This document shows, in pieces, positions 24,531 to 32,033 of a DNA stretch of 64,000 nucleotides (position 1 is the stretch's first letter; the number at the start of each line of letters is the position of its first letter). Below the pieces are notes generated by a model. The model was not told the origin of the DNA. It saw nothing but the letters and a program-made list of their open reading frames with translations, and searched no databases. A program made the translations under genes and the position numbers. This DNA is from Gaetbulibacter sp. 4G1 (GTDB lineage: Bacteria; Bacteroidota; Bacteroidia; Flavobacteriales; Flavobacteriaceae). The stretch lies in assembly GCF_002741945.1 (NCBI RefSeq), contig NZ_MDVN01000022.1, positions 248,001 through 312,000 on the forward strand, in the 5' to 3' direction.

Positions 24531-24773
24531 TTACGCATCAATATTAATGACTTGTTCTATTTGAGGTGCATATTTTTTTATCGTCATCTCAACACCAGAT
24601 TTAAGTGTCATTTGATTTACACTACAACCCACACACGCGCCCTGAAGCTGCACTTTAACAAGGTTGTCGTTTTCAATAGCTAGTAGCGAAATATCACCGC
24701 CATCACTTTGTAAAAACGGACGAATTTCTTCTAATGCTTTTTCCACATTTAATTTAAGTTCTTCTGATGTCAT
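24531..24773 (-). CDS. nfuA: NifU C-terminal-like Fe-S scaffold protein
   Basis: The 80-residue protein is a stand-alone Nfu domain with the cluster-binding Cys47-x2-Cys50 (GACVGCSVNQMTLKSG). Two such subunits hold one 4Fe-4S cluster between them and pass it to target proteins. It starts 2 bp after the mrp stop codon and is translationally coupled to it. The A-type N-terminal domain of E. coli NfuA is absent, so the symbol is used in the broad sense. Confidence 0.92.
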   Translation of the reverse strand: MTSEELKLNVEKALEEIRPFLQSDGGDISLLAIENDNLVKVQLQGACVGCSVNQMTLKSGVEMTIKKYAPQIEQVINIDA

Positions 24774-24775
24774 AA

Positions 24776-25921
24776 CTATTTTTTAACTGCTGAACATCCA
24801 GCCATTGTTGTAATTTTTATTGCTTCGGTTGGAGGCAAATTGCCATTTCGTCTTACCACTTCTTCTACTACATTTTGAGTTAATTTCTCAAAAGCTTGTT
24901 CTAACGGTGTTGCCGTTTGCAATGCTGCTGGACGACCAGCGTCACCTGCCTCACGAATACTTTGCACTAATGGCAGCTCACCTAAAAAGGGTACTTTTAA
25001 ATCTTCCGAAAGGTTTTGTGCCCCTTCTTTTCCAAAGATAAAATATTTATTATCAGGCAGTTCTGCAGGTGTAAAATAAGCCATATTTTCTATAATACCT
25101 AAAACTGGCACGTTAATACTGTCTTGTTGGAACATAGCCACTCCTTTTTTAGCATCAGCCAATGCTACATTTTGAGGGGTGCTAACAACTACAGCGCCAG
25201 TTATTGGAAGCGATTGCATAATGCTTAAATGAATATCGCCAGTTCCTGGTGGTAAATCAATTAGCATAAAATCAAGTTCTCCCCAATGCGCATCAAAAAT
25301 CATTTGATTTAATGCCTTAGCCGCCATTGGTCCTCGCCAAACTACGGCTTGATCAGGTTTTGTAAAAAACCCAATTGATAATACCTTAACACCATAATTC
25401 TCTACCGGTTTCATTTTAGATTTTCCTTCAATGTTTACAGCCAACGGTCGTTCGCTTTCAACATCAAACATAATAGGAATCGATGGTCCATAAATGTCTG
25501 CATCTAAAACACCTACTTTAAACCCCATTTTAGCTAAAGTCACAGCTAAATTAGCAGTAACTGTAGATTTCCCAACACCTCCTTTTCCAGAGGCAACAGC
25601 TACAATATTTTGTATTCCAGGGATTGGATTACCCTTTATAACATTTGCTTTAGGTTTTGCTGGCGCATCAACCTTAACATTAATCGTAATTTTGGCCTTC
25701 TCATATACTTGCTCATGAATGGTTTTAAGGATATCAACCTCAACACGCTTTTTTGCTTGTAAACTTGGGTTTGTAATTGTAATATCTACTATAACCTCGT
25801 CTCCAAAAGTGATAACATTTTTTACAGCTTTACTCTCAATCATATTCATTCCTTCTCCAGGAACGGTAATAGATTCGAGTGCTTTTAATATATCTTGTTT
25901 ATTTAACTTCACTATATTCAA
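24776..25921 (-). CDS. mrp: Mrp/ApbC-family P-loop ATPase for Fe-S cluster delivery
   Basis: Residues 1-85 form a MIP18/DUF59 domain and 100-370 a ParA/MinD-type NTPase with the deviant Walker A SGKGGVGKST (111-120) and GVLDADIYGPSIPIM. Mrp proteins carry 4Fe-4S clusters on a CxxC motif that normally follows the ENMAYF segment; here that stretch reads ENMAYFTPAELPDNKYFIFG and has no cysteines. A single Cys remains in the C-terminal MAGCSAVKK. It heads an operon with nfu, and a -7 box sits just upstream. The family call is secure, its cluster-binding mode is not. Confidence 0.93.
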   Translation of the reverse strand: MNIVKLNKQDILKALESITVPGEGMNMIESKAVKNVITFGDEVIVDITITNPSLQAKKRVEVDILKTIHEQVYEKAKITINVKVDAPAKPKANVIKGNPIPGIQNIVAVASGKGGVGKSTVTANLAVTLAKMGFKVGVLDADIYGPSIPIMFDVESERPLAVNIEGKSKMKPVENYGVKVLSIGFFTKPDQAVVWRGPMAAKALNQMIFDAHWGELDFMLIDLPPGTGDIHLSIMQSLPITGAVVVSTPQNVALADAKKGVAMFQQDSINVPVLGIIENMAYFTPAELPDNKYFIFGKEGAQNLSEDLKVPFLGELPLVQSIREAGDAGRPAALQTATPLEQAFEKLTQNVVEEVVRRNGNLPPTEAIKITTMAGCSAVKK

Positions 25922-26245
25922 TTTAGATTTATTCTAAAGTACAAATATACAGTGAATTGTTTAGAATTTAAAGTGGTTTAATTGAAATGATTTATGTGGT
26001 AATTGGGTTTATTTATATAGTAAAAGTTCATTTTAACGGTAAGCATTTTTTAAATATTTTAAAAGAAAGAAGTATTATCCTACATGAAAAAAAATTCAAC
26101 AAATATTTTATTGATTAAATAGCTAAAATGCAATTTAATACGCTGAAACACTGTGTGTGAAGCACTTACTGTGACTTTGGCATTGATATTGTTTCTTAAC
26201 ACTATATAATCTTCTTGGTTTTTAATCAAGATTAAATTAAAAAAG
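25922..26245. other. 324-bp divergent intergenic region
   Basis: The left end holds the mrp promoter. The middle is AT-rich without a clear motif; ACTGTG occurs twice 18 bp apart (26150-26155 and 26168-26173) before the hypothetical gene at 26246. A minus-strand open frame covering 26080-26292 is AT-rich, has no recognisable domain and overlaps the plus-strand gene start, so I do not regard it as coding. Confidence 0.45.
25942..25949 (-). promoter_or_regulatory. -7 promoter box of mrp
   Basis: CAAATATA on the plus strand is TATATTTG on the minus strand, an exact TAnnTTTG match 20 bp before the mrp ATG, giving a leader of only 10-15 nt. Confidence 0.5.
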
Positions 26246-26635
26246 ATGTTTTCATTTAAGAAAAAAGCAATGAAGGAAGATGCAAAATTCATTATTGATA
26301 TTGTATCAAACTATTCTAGTAATGAATCTATTAAAAAGCTAATATCTCCAATATCTGACGAATATTTTTTAATAGATCGAAAAAACAAAATATCTATTTG
26401 TATTAGTGATGGTGAAGTAACCCTATCTAATCACACTTTTTTATATAAAAAACTGTTCAATTTATCGTTCACAGATAGGCTTAAAAAGCAAATAAAAGAA
26501 CACATGGAACAAGAAATGCAACTTTTAAAGCAATCTCTTTTTAAAAATGAGACAGAATTACTTTCAAAAATTTTAACTATTACAAATAAAAAGACAAAGC
26601 CTGTTATTATAAAGCATAATTTTAAATCAAGCTAA
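26246..26635 (+). CDS. Small hypothetical protein
   Basis: A 129-residue, lysine-rich (basic) protein with no signal peptide, membrane segment or domain that I recognise. It starts MFSFKKKAMKEDAK, has a central beta-like stretch EYFLIDRKNKISICISDGEVTLSNHTFLYKK and a C-terminal helical part with LKKQIKEHMEQEMQLLKQSLF. Composition and codon use resemble the neighbours, and it has an ATG after an A-rich leader, so it is probably a genuine gene. It ends 3 bp before the convergent alkyltransferase-like gene. Confidence 0.6.
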   Translation: MFSFKKKAMKEDAKFIIDIVSNYSSNESIKKLISPISDEYFLIDRKNKISICISDGEVTLSNHTFLYKKLFNLSFTDRLKKQIKEHMEQEMQLLKQSLFKNETELLSKILTITNKKTKPVIIKHNFKSS

Positions 26636-26638
26636 TAA

Positions 26639-26968
26639 TTACTTTAATTCGTTTGGGTCCCAATATACACTTTCAAGGTTCTGGATTTGATTATCAACAA
26701 CTTCTATACCTTCACTTTCCAAAAGCTGTTGCATTAAGTTAGTACCGTCAAAATGATGCTTCCCAGTCAACAAGCCTTTCCTGTTAACAACACGATGTGC
26801 AGGCACATCTTTACCTCCAGACCCATTCATAGCATAACCAACCATACGCGCGCTTCTAGCTGCTCCTAAATACCTTGCAATAGCTCCATAGCTTGTTACT
26901 TTTCCGTAAGGTATTAATCGAGCAACTTCGTAAACTTTATCAAAAAAATTTAAAGTTTCTGGTTTCAT
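26639..26968 (-). CDS. Alkyltransferase-like (ATL) DNA-binding protein, MGMT fold without catalytic Cys
   Basis: The 109-residue protein has the DNA-binding domain of O6-alkylguanine-DNA alkyltransferase: helix-turn-helix YGKVTSYGAIARYLGAARSARMVGYAM (core, residues 21-47) and the active-site loop. The catalytic PCHRV motif reads P56-A-H-R-V60, so the acceptor cysteine is replaced by alanine. ATL proteins bind O6-alkylguanine and flag it for nucleotide excision repair instead of repairing it. It lies 1 bp downstream of the LysE-family gene on the same strand, an operon of unrelated function. Confidence 0.88.
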   Translation of the reverse strand: MKPETLNFFDKVYEVARLIPYGKVTSYGAIARYLGAARSARMVGYAMNGSGGKDVPAHRVVNRKGLLTGKHHFDGTNLMQQLLESEGIEVVDNQIQNLESVYWDPNELK

Positions 26969-26969
26969 T

Positions 26970-27599
26970 TTACAATTCTTTAATGATGTTTATAAGGGTT
27001 ATTATCGAAATCACTCCTGTAATGCCTCCAATAATATAATTCATACTTCTTTGAGATGTAAACGACTTTTGCTTGATTTTATCAAAAAAGAAAATATACA
27101 TATATAGCATTACAAAAGTGCCAGAAGCTGCACCTGCAACATATGATATAATACTTATTTGATCGAATTTTAACCACTCGAAAGAGGCTAAAGTAATAGT
27201 CATGTATGCTTGATATGGTATAGGAAACACATTTATTGAAGACAAGAATAGGCCTTGAAAAAAACGACTGTGTTTGCTTCTTATTTTAGGTTCTATCTGC
27301 TGTTTGGGTTGCTTTTTAGCTATAAACAAAAAATAAATTGTGATTAAAATAAAAATAACTAATGCTACACGCTGAAGAATATCTATAACTTCAGGATGAT
27401 TACTTAAATATCTTGCGAAAATAGCAGCAATATAAGTTTGGGCAATTACAATAACACAAACGCCAATGGAAAATACAATACCCCTAGAATGCCCTTCTTT
27501 TAAGCTTATTTTGGCTGCCGTCATATTTAACAAGCCAGGTGGAATAACTCCAACTAATGCTATAAATAATCCTAAAAAAAAGATAAAAGTAATATCCAC
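26970..27599 (-). CDS. LysE/RhtB-family transporter
   Basis: This 209-residue protein has about six membrane helices with the family signature near the N-terminus, ALVGVIPPGLLNMTAAKISLKEG split over residues 15-37, where the PPG/PGP motif lies in the first loop. LysE/RhtB proteins export amino acids or related compounds. The substrate cannot be assigned. The start codon overlaps the trmB stop by 1 bp and the gene is followed by the ATL gene, so the three are probably transcribed together. Confidence 0.82.
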   Translation of the reverse strand: MDITFIFFLGLFIALVGVIPPGLLNMTAAKISLKEGHSRGIVFSIGVCVIVIAQTYIAAIFARYLSNHPEVIDILQRVALVIFILITIYFLFIAKKQPKQQIEPKIRSKHSRFFQGLFLSSINVFPIPYQAYMTITLASFEWLKFDQISIISYVAGAASGTFVMLYMYIFFFDKIKQKSFTSQRSMNYIIGGITGVISIITLINIIKEL

Positions 27600-28276
27600 T
27601 AACCTTTAATTTTAAACCTAATATACGTAATTGGTTTGTTTTGCTCTAAATATTGTGATTCATAATACGTTTGAATGCTAGTAACTTCTTCTGGACTCCC
27701 TTCTTGTTTATACACATTATGGTTTGCATAAAGTACCTCGTGTCCAGCTCCGTGCAACAGCCCAAGTGTATAACCATGCATAAACTCGCTATCGGTTTTT
27801 AAATTAACTACGCCTTCTGGTTTTAAAATGGTTCTATAACGTTTTAAAAAGGTCGCATTAGTCATGCGATGTTTTGTACGCTTGTATTTTATTTGAGGAT
27901 CGGGGAAGGTAATCCAGATTTCATCTACTTCGTTTTCTGCAAAGGCATAATCTATAAGTTCAATTTGCGTACGTAAAAACGCTACGTTTTCTATTTCGTC
28001 TTCAATAGCTGTTTTTGCACCTCTCCAAAAACGAGCTCCCTTTATATCTATTCCAATAAAATTTTTATTGGGATATTTTTGAGCTAAAGCTACGCTGTAT
28101 TCTCCTTTGCCACACCCTAATTCTAAAACTAACGGATTATTGTTTTTGAAAACCGCTTTTTGCCAATTGCCTTTTAAATCGAAATTTGAGTTTACTAACT
28201 CATCTCTTGTTGGTTGAAACACATTAGCAAAGGTTTCGTTTTCTTTAAATCTTTTAAGTTTATTTTTGCTTCCCAC
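27599..28276 (-). CDS. trmB: tRNA (guanine(46)-N7)-methyltransferase
   Basis: A 225-residue SAM methyltransferase with the TrmB signatures: LVLELGCGKGEYSVALAQKYPNKNFIGIDIKGARFWRGAKTA (motif I region near residues 49-90), the conserved IWITFPDPQIKYKRTKHRMT with catalytic Asp, and a C-terminal TYYESQYLEQNKPITYIRF. It forms m7G46 in the variable loop of tRNAs. It heads a minus-strand run with the LysE and ATL genes. Confidence 0.95.
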   Translation of the reverse strand: MGSKNKLKRFKENETFANVFQPTRDELVNSNFDLKGNWQKAVFKNNNPLVLELGCGKGEYSVALAQKYPNKNFIGIDIKGARFWRGAKTAIEDEIENVAFLRTQIELIDYAFAENEVDEIWITFPDPQIKYKRTKHRMTNATFLKRYRTILKPEGVVNLKTDSEFMHGYTLGLLHGAGHEVLYANHNVYKQEGSPEEVTSIQTYYESQYLEQNKPITYIRFKIKG

Positions 28277-28348
28277 TATTATTTAAAATTTTGGTAAAAT
28301 TAAGGAAATATACGCGAGTGTTTATATGCTTATCTTTGATTTTAATGA

Positions 28349-28518
28349 AAATTTGCGTGAGGGATTGATACGACATCCTTTTTTGTGCAGACTAAGGTCA
28401 GTTGATTGAAAATATGATTATAATGTATTTACGCATTTGGTGAGATACTGAAACAAGTTCTGCACAAGAAAAGATAAAGTGGAAAGCCCGACTTGAGTTC
28501 GCGAAAGGCACGCCCAAA
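28349..28518 (-). repeat. Structured intergenic element, copy B
   Basis: Read on the minus strand it starts TTTTGGGCGTG (around 28518), contains GTCGGGCTTTCCACTTTATC, a perfect 9-bp stem TTGTGCAGA / TCTGCACAA (28459-28467 with 28383-28391) around about 67 nt, and ends AAGGATGTCGTATCAATCCC followed by TCACGCAAAT. Block order and orientation match copy A, but the distal half of the stem has a different sequence on both arms. It fills the gap between trmB and the glycosyltransferase gene. Confidence 0.75.
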
Positions 28519-28526
28519 ATATTACA

Positions 28527-29582
28527 ATGAAAAAACGAATACTAATAGCGCCGCTAAATTGGGGTTTGGGTCATGCTACTAGATGCATCCCTATTATTAA
28601 TGCTCTTATTGATTATGGTTTTGAACCCGTTTTAGCAAGTGATGGAAATGCTTTGTTACTTTTACAAAAGGAGTTTCCTAACCTTTCCTCTGTTGAATTA
28701 CCATCGTATAATATTACTTATGCTAAAAGTGGAAAGCTTTTTAAATTGAAATTATTAAAAGATTCTCCAAAACTTATTAAGGCTATTAAATCTGAAAAAA
28801 AAGTACTAAAAGAAGTTATTGAAAATAATAATATTTCAGGAGTTATTTCAGATAACCGATTGGGTATATACAGCAAAAAAGTTCCATCTGTTTTCATTAC
28901 GCATCAATTAAATGTTTTAAGTGGGAACACAACATGGTTAAGCACAAAAATGCATCAAAAATTTATACACAAATTTGATATTTGCTGGGTTCCTGACATA
29001 GAAGACAGCACCAATTTAAGTGGAAAATTAGGGCATGCCGACTCGCTTAAGATTTCTAAAAAATATATTGGTCCTTTAAGCAGGTTTAAAAGAGAAAGCT
29101 TAAACATAGTAAATGATATTTTGGTTTTACTTTCTGGTCCTGAACCACAACGAACTTTGCTTGAAGAAAAGTTACTAGTTGAATTAAAAAACTATAATGG
29201 GAAAATTATTTTTGTAAAAGGTGTACTTGAAAAAAAACAAGCCAGAAAAAGAATTGGTAACATGGTTATTTATAATTTTATGACTTCTGAATTACTCGAA
29301 AAAACTATAAATGAAAGTGCTTTAGTAATAGCTAGATCTGGTTATACTACAATAATGGATTTAGCGAAGCTTAATAAAAAAGCCTTCTTTATACCAACTC
29401 CAGGGCAATTTGAACAAGAATATTTAGCCAAAAGATTAGCCCGTTTAAATTTAGTTCCTAGTTGTAGTCAAAATGATTTTACAATAGAGAAACTTAAAAA
29501 AACAGACCACTTTAAAGGTTTAGAATCTTTTGATAACTGCGAGGATTTTAAAGATTTATTCGGCCTTTTCGAGCGTGAATGA
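28527..29582 (+). CDS. MurG-like glycosyltransferase
   Basis: The 351-residue protein has a two-domain GT-B layout. The N-terminal domain starts with ILIAPLNWGLGHATRCIPIINALI, a glycine/histidine motif like that of MurG/GT28 enzymes. The C-terminal domain holds SALVIARSGYTTIMDLAKLNKKAFFIPTPGQFEQEYLAKRL in its nucleotide-sugar binding region (around residues 265-310). No signal peptide or membrane helix is visible. The acceptor is unknown; it is not next to cell-wall genes. Its last 27 bp overlap the convergent histidine kinase gene. Confidence 0.8.
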   Translation: MKKRILIAPLNWGLGHATRCIPIINALIDYGFEPVLASDGNALLLLQKEFPNLSSVELPSYNITYAKSGKLFKLKLLKDSPKLIKAIKSEKKVLKEVIENNNISGVISDNRLGIYSKKVPSVFITHQLNVLSGNTTWLSTKMHQKFIHKFDICWVPDIEDSTNLSGKLGHADSLKISKKYIGPLSRFKRESLNIVNDILVLLSGPEPQRTLLEEKLLVELKNYNGKIIFVKGVLEKKQARKRIGNMVIYNFMTSELLEKTINESALVIARSGYTTIMDLAKLNKKAFFIPTPGQFEQEYLAKRLARLNLVPSCSQNDFTIEKLKKTDHFKGLESFDNCEDFKDLFGLFERE

Positions 29583-30593
29583 AAACTCGCTACCTACACC
29601 AATTTCACTTTCTACATATATTTTTTCGTCGTGAGCTTCAATAATATGTTTTACAATTGATAAGCCTAAGCCTGAACCTCCAACTTTTCTATTTCCTGTT
29701 TTATCTACTCTAAAAAAACGTTCAAACAAACGAGGTAAGTGCTTACTATCAATACCTTCGCCATTATCAGTTACTCTAACAATAACCTTGTTTTTTATTA
29801 AATTCTCTACACTAATCTCAGTTGTTCCTTTTTCTTGACCATATTTTATAGAATTTACAAATAAGTTTGCCAATACCTGCTGGATACGTTCCTTATCTGC
29901 TTTAACCAAAATAGGTGTTGTATAATCCGTATCAAAAGTGAGTGTAATACGTTTTTTATGAGCTCGCATTTCAAACATATCAAAAACACTTTTTACAAGC
30001 TCTACTATATCAAATGTTTCTATATTTAAGCTTAAATCTCCAACTTCTAATTTGGTAATCATATCCAAATCTTTTACAATGTAACTTAGTCTTTCAACTC
30101 CTTTATTGGCTCTTTCTAGATATTTTTTCCTTATAGTTTCATCATCTAAAGCACCATCTAATAGTGTTAAAATGTAGCCTTGAACTGTAAATAAAGGTGT
30201 TTTTAATTCGTGGGAGATATTGCCTAAAAACTCTTTTCTGTATTTCTCTCTAACTTTTAGTGTTTCAATTTCTAGCTTTTTATCACGTGCAAACTTATCT
30301 ATCTCTTCAGTAAGCGTTCCCATATCAGTAGTAATAGAACCTCTAGTTAAACTTGCAGACTCTAAAAGCGTTAAGTCATCATATATTTTTTTAACTCGTT
30401 TATATATAAAGCGTTCAACTCTTAATTGAATAACTATAAACGAAAACAAGTAACAAGTTATGGCAAACGCTATAATTAGCACCCAATTAATCGAATAAAA
30501 CATATATAAAAAAACACTCATCAAGAGCGTTATAAAAAGTGTTATATACAGCGATGTTTTAATCGCAAAACGATATGTTCTTTTTAATTTCAT
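29556..30593 (-). CDS. phoR: PhoR-type sensor histidine kinase
   Basis: The 345-residue kinase has two N-terminal membrane helices (about 11-55) with almost no periplasmic loop, a HAMP-like linker, an H-box with the phosphorylatable His128 in FLGNISHELKTPLFTVQGYI, an N-box ANLFVNSIKYG and G-boxes DNGEGID and GGSGLGLSIVKHII. It lies 90 bp downstream of the PhoB-type regulator gene on the same strand. The absence of a sensor domain fits PhoR-like control by partner proteins. The phosphate link rests on regulator type and the tandem sites described separately. Confidence 0.85.
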   Translation of the reverse strand: MKLKRTYRFAIKTSLYITLFITLLMSVFLYMFYSINWVLIIAFAITCYLFSFIVIQLRVERFIYKRVKKIYDDLTLLESASLTRGSITTDMGTLTEEIDKFARDKKLEIETLKVREKYRKEFLGNISHELKTPLFTVQGYILTLLDGALDDETIRKKYLERANKGVERLSYIVKDLDMITKLEVGDLSLNIETFDIVELVKSVFDMFEMRAHKKRITLTFDTDYTTPILVKADKERIQQVLANLFVNSIKYGQEKGTTEISVENLIKNKVIVRVTDNGEGIDSKHLPRLFERFFRVDKTGNRKVGGSGLGLSIVKHIIEAHDEKIYVESEIGVGSEFSFTLEKAE

Positions 30594-30625
30594 CTGTTAT
30601 AACAAATGTTATTTAGCGGTCAGAG

Positions 30626-30653
30626 TAACATTAATTTAACCTCAATTAATCTT
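30626..30653 (-). promoter_or_regulatory. Tandem 11-bp-phased half-sites before the kinase gene
   Basis: On the plus strand TAAC (30626-30629), TAAC (30637-30640) and AATC (30648-30651) have their C residues exactly 11 bp apart. Read on the minus strand they are GATT, GTTA and GTTA half-sites. They match the array before the response regulator and resemble PhoP/PhoB box periodicity. Confidence 0.45.
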
Positions 30654-30683
30654 TCAAAGTTCGGTAATGTATACTTCCTTTTG

Positions 30684-31367
30684 CTAATCTACAAATTTAT
30701 ACCCAACACCTTTAACTGTTTTAAAACTATCGTTTCCTATTTTTTCTCTTAACTTCCTAATATGAACATCAATAGTTCTTCCTCCAACCACAACTTCATT
30801 TCCCCATACTTTATCAAGAATTTCGTCTCGTTTAAAAACTTTTCCTGGTTTTGAAGTTAATAAAGATAATAATTCAAATTCCTTTCTAGGTAAAAGAATT
30901 TCTTTTCCTTTTAAAATAATTTTATATTCATCTCTATCAATAACTAAATCTCCTATTTTTACAACATTTTCTTTCTTTTCATCCTCTTTATAGCGTCTTA
31001 AAAGTGCTTTTACTTTACTTACTAACACTTTTGGCTTAATTGGTTTTGTAATGTAATCATCTGCGCCAGCTTCAAACCCTGCAAGTTGAGAGTAATCTTC
31101 TCCTCTGGCAGTTAAAAAAGTAATGGTAACATCTTTTAACTCTGGTATAATTCTAATTTGTTCACAAGCTTCAATACCATCCATTTCAGGCATCATTACA
31201 TCCAAAATAATTAAATGGGGTAATTCTTTTTTAGCTTTTTTAACGGCTTCAACACCATTCTCTGCTGTAATTATTTGATAGCCTTCATTTGACAAATTAT
31301 AACCAACAATTTCTAAAATATCTGGCTCATCATCTACTAATAAAATTTTAATATCTTTTTTATTCAT
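30684..31367 (-). CDS. phoB: OmpR/PhoB-family response regulator
   Basis: A 227-residue response regulator: receiver domain with Asp12/Asp13 and phospho-acceptor Asp56 (LIILDVMMP), conserved Lys in DDYITKPIKP, then a winged-helix trans_reg_C domain (LPRKEFELLSLLTSKPGKVFKRDEI core, ending in KTVKGVGYKFVD). It is the closest in type to PhoB/PhoP and is followed by a PhoR-like kinase. Four 11-bp-spaced half-sites lie upstream of it and three between it and the kinase, which fits autoregulation. The gene symbol is a best guess from architecture. Confidence 0.87.
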   Translation of the reverse strand: MNKKDIKILLVDDEPDILEIVGYNLSNEGYQIITAENGVEAVKKAKKELPHLIILDVMMPEMDGIEACEQIRIIPELKDVTITFLTARGEDYSQLAGFEAGADDYITKPIKPKVLVSKVKALLRRYKEDEKKENVVKIGDLVIDRDEYKIILKGKEILLPRKEFELLSLLTSKPGKVFKRDEILDKVWGNEVVVGGRTIDVHIRKLREKIGNDSFKTVKGVGYKFVD

Positions 31368-31445
31368 TGTAAAATATACAGTTTCTATCTTTCTTGAGTA
31401 AAGATAAAACTAATAACATAATTTTATTAAAAACCTAAAACAAAA

Positions 31446-31482
31446 TAACATTAAGGTAACGTACAACTTACACTTAATTAAC
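31446..31482 (-). promoter_or_regulatory. Array of four 11-bp-phased half-sites upstream of the response regulator
   Basis: On the plus strand TAAC (31446-31449), TAAC (31457-31460), TTAC (31468-31471) and TAAC (31479-31482) recur with exactly 11-bp spacing. On the minus strand, in the direction of the regulator gene, this reads GTTA, GTAA, GTTA, GTTA. The array lies 79-115 bp upstream of the start codon. Confidence 0.5.
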
Positions 31483-31569
31483 CTTTCGATAAAATGTACA
31501 AATCTTTAACACTTTTTTTGGTATAACTTTTGAAGTAATTTATTACTTTTATATCAGCGAAAGTTTAAT

Positions 31570-31911
31570 ATGAGAAAAAACTACTTTTTAACTACATTTT
31601 TGGCTTTAATGTTTTTTGTAACCCAACAAGGGTTTACACAAGCAGACATTAATAATGTCCCTGTGCAACAAAACATTGAAGGACTTTCTATTTACCCAAA
31701 CCCTGTTAATAACGGTAAACAGTTTATATATATTACTTCAAAAAAGAATTTTACTAAAAAAATTGAAATCTTTAATCCTTTAGGAAAACAAATTTTGTCA
31801 ACTATTTTAATAGGAAAAGAGTTAAATATAGCGAAATTAAGTACAGGTGTTTACATTTTAAAGATTACCGAAAATAATATTAGTGAAACACGAAAATTGG
31901 TTATTAAATAG
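31570..31911 (+). CDS. Miniature secreted protein consisting of a T9SS type A sorting domain
   Basis: The 113-residue product has a Sec signal peptide (to about residue 22, ending GFTQA) and then, after roughly 15 residues, a complete T9SS type A C-terminal sorting domain: LSIYPNPVNNGKQFIYI, IEIFNPLGKQI, LSTGVYILKI and a basic KLVIK end. Normally this domain is a transport tag on large enzymes or adhesins; here there is almost no cargo. It could be a decoy, a regulator of the secretion machine or a decayed gene, but the frame is intact. It has a terminator of its own. Confidence 0.82.
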   Translation: MRKNYFLTTFLALMFFVTQQGFTQADINNVPVQQNIEGLSIYPNPVNNGKQFIYITSKKNFTKKIEIFNPLGKQILSTILIGKELNIAKLSTGVYILKITENNISETRKLVIK

Positions 31912-31936
31912 AAATAATACACTTATAATATATTTT

Positions 31937-31967
31937 AAAAGCGTTGCTAATAGTAACGCTTTTTTAT
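31937..31967 (+). terminator. Terminator of the miniature T9SS gene
   Basis: AAAAGCGTT (31937-31945) and AACGCTTTT (31955-31963) form a 9-bp stem with a 9-nt loop, followed by more T residues. Confidence 0.75.
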
Positions 31968-31972
31968 TTTTA

Positions 31973-31980
31973 TACTTTTG
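31973..31980 (+). promoter_or_regulatory. -7 promoter box of the LuxE-like gene
   Basis: TACTTTTG fits TAnnTTTG and directly follows the upstream terminator, 53 bp before the ATG at 32034. Confidence 0.5.
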
Positions 31981-32033
31981 CCAACGTTACAGATATAAAC
32001 ACAAAACTGTTTTTTTGAACCGATTATAGCTTA

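Noticed and set aside
26080-26292. Minus-strand 70-codon frame with hydrophobic stretches
   Set aside because: It overlaps the start of the plus-strand gene at 26246, has no family pattern and its composition is that of random AT-rich DNA.
30599-30612. Palindrome ATAACA-AA-TGTTAT just before the kinase start
   Set aside because: A single 6-bp AT-rich dyad; less convincing than the 11-bp-phased half-sites in the same gap, so not listed as an operator.
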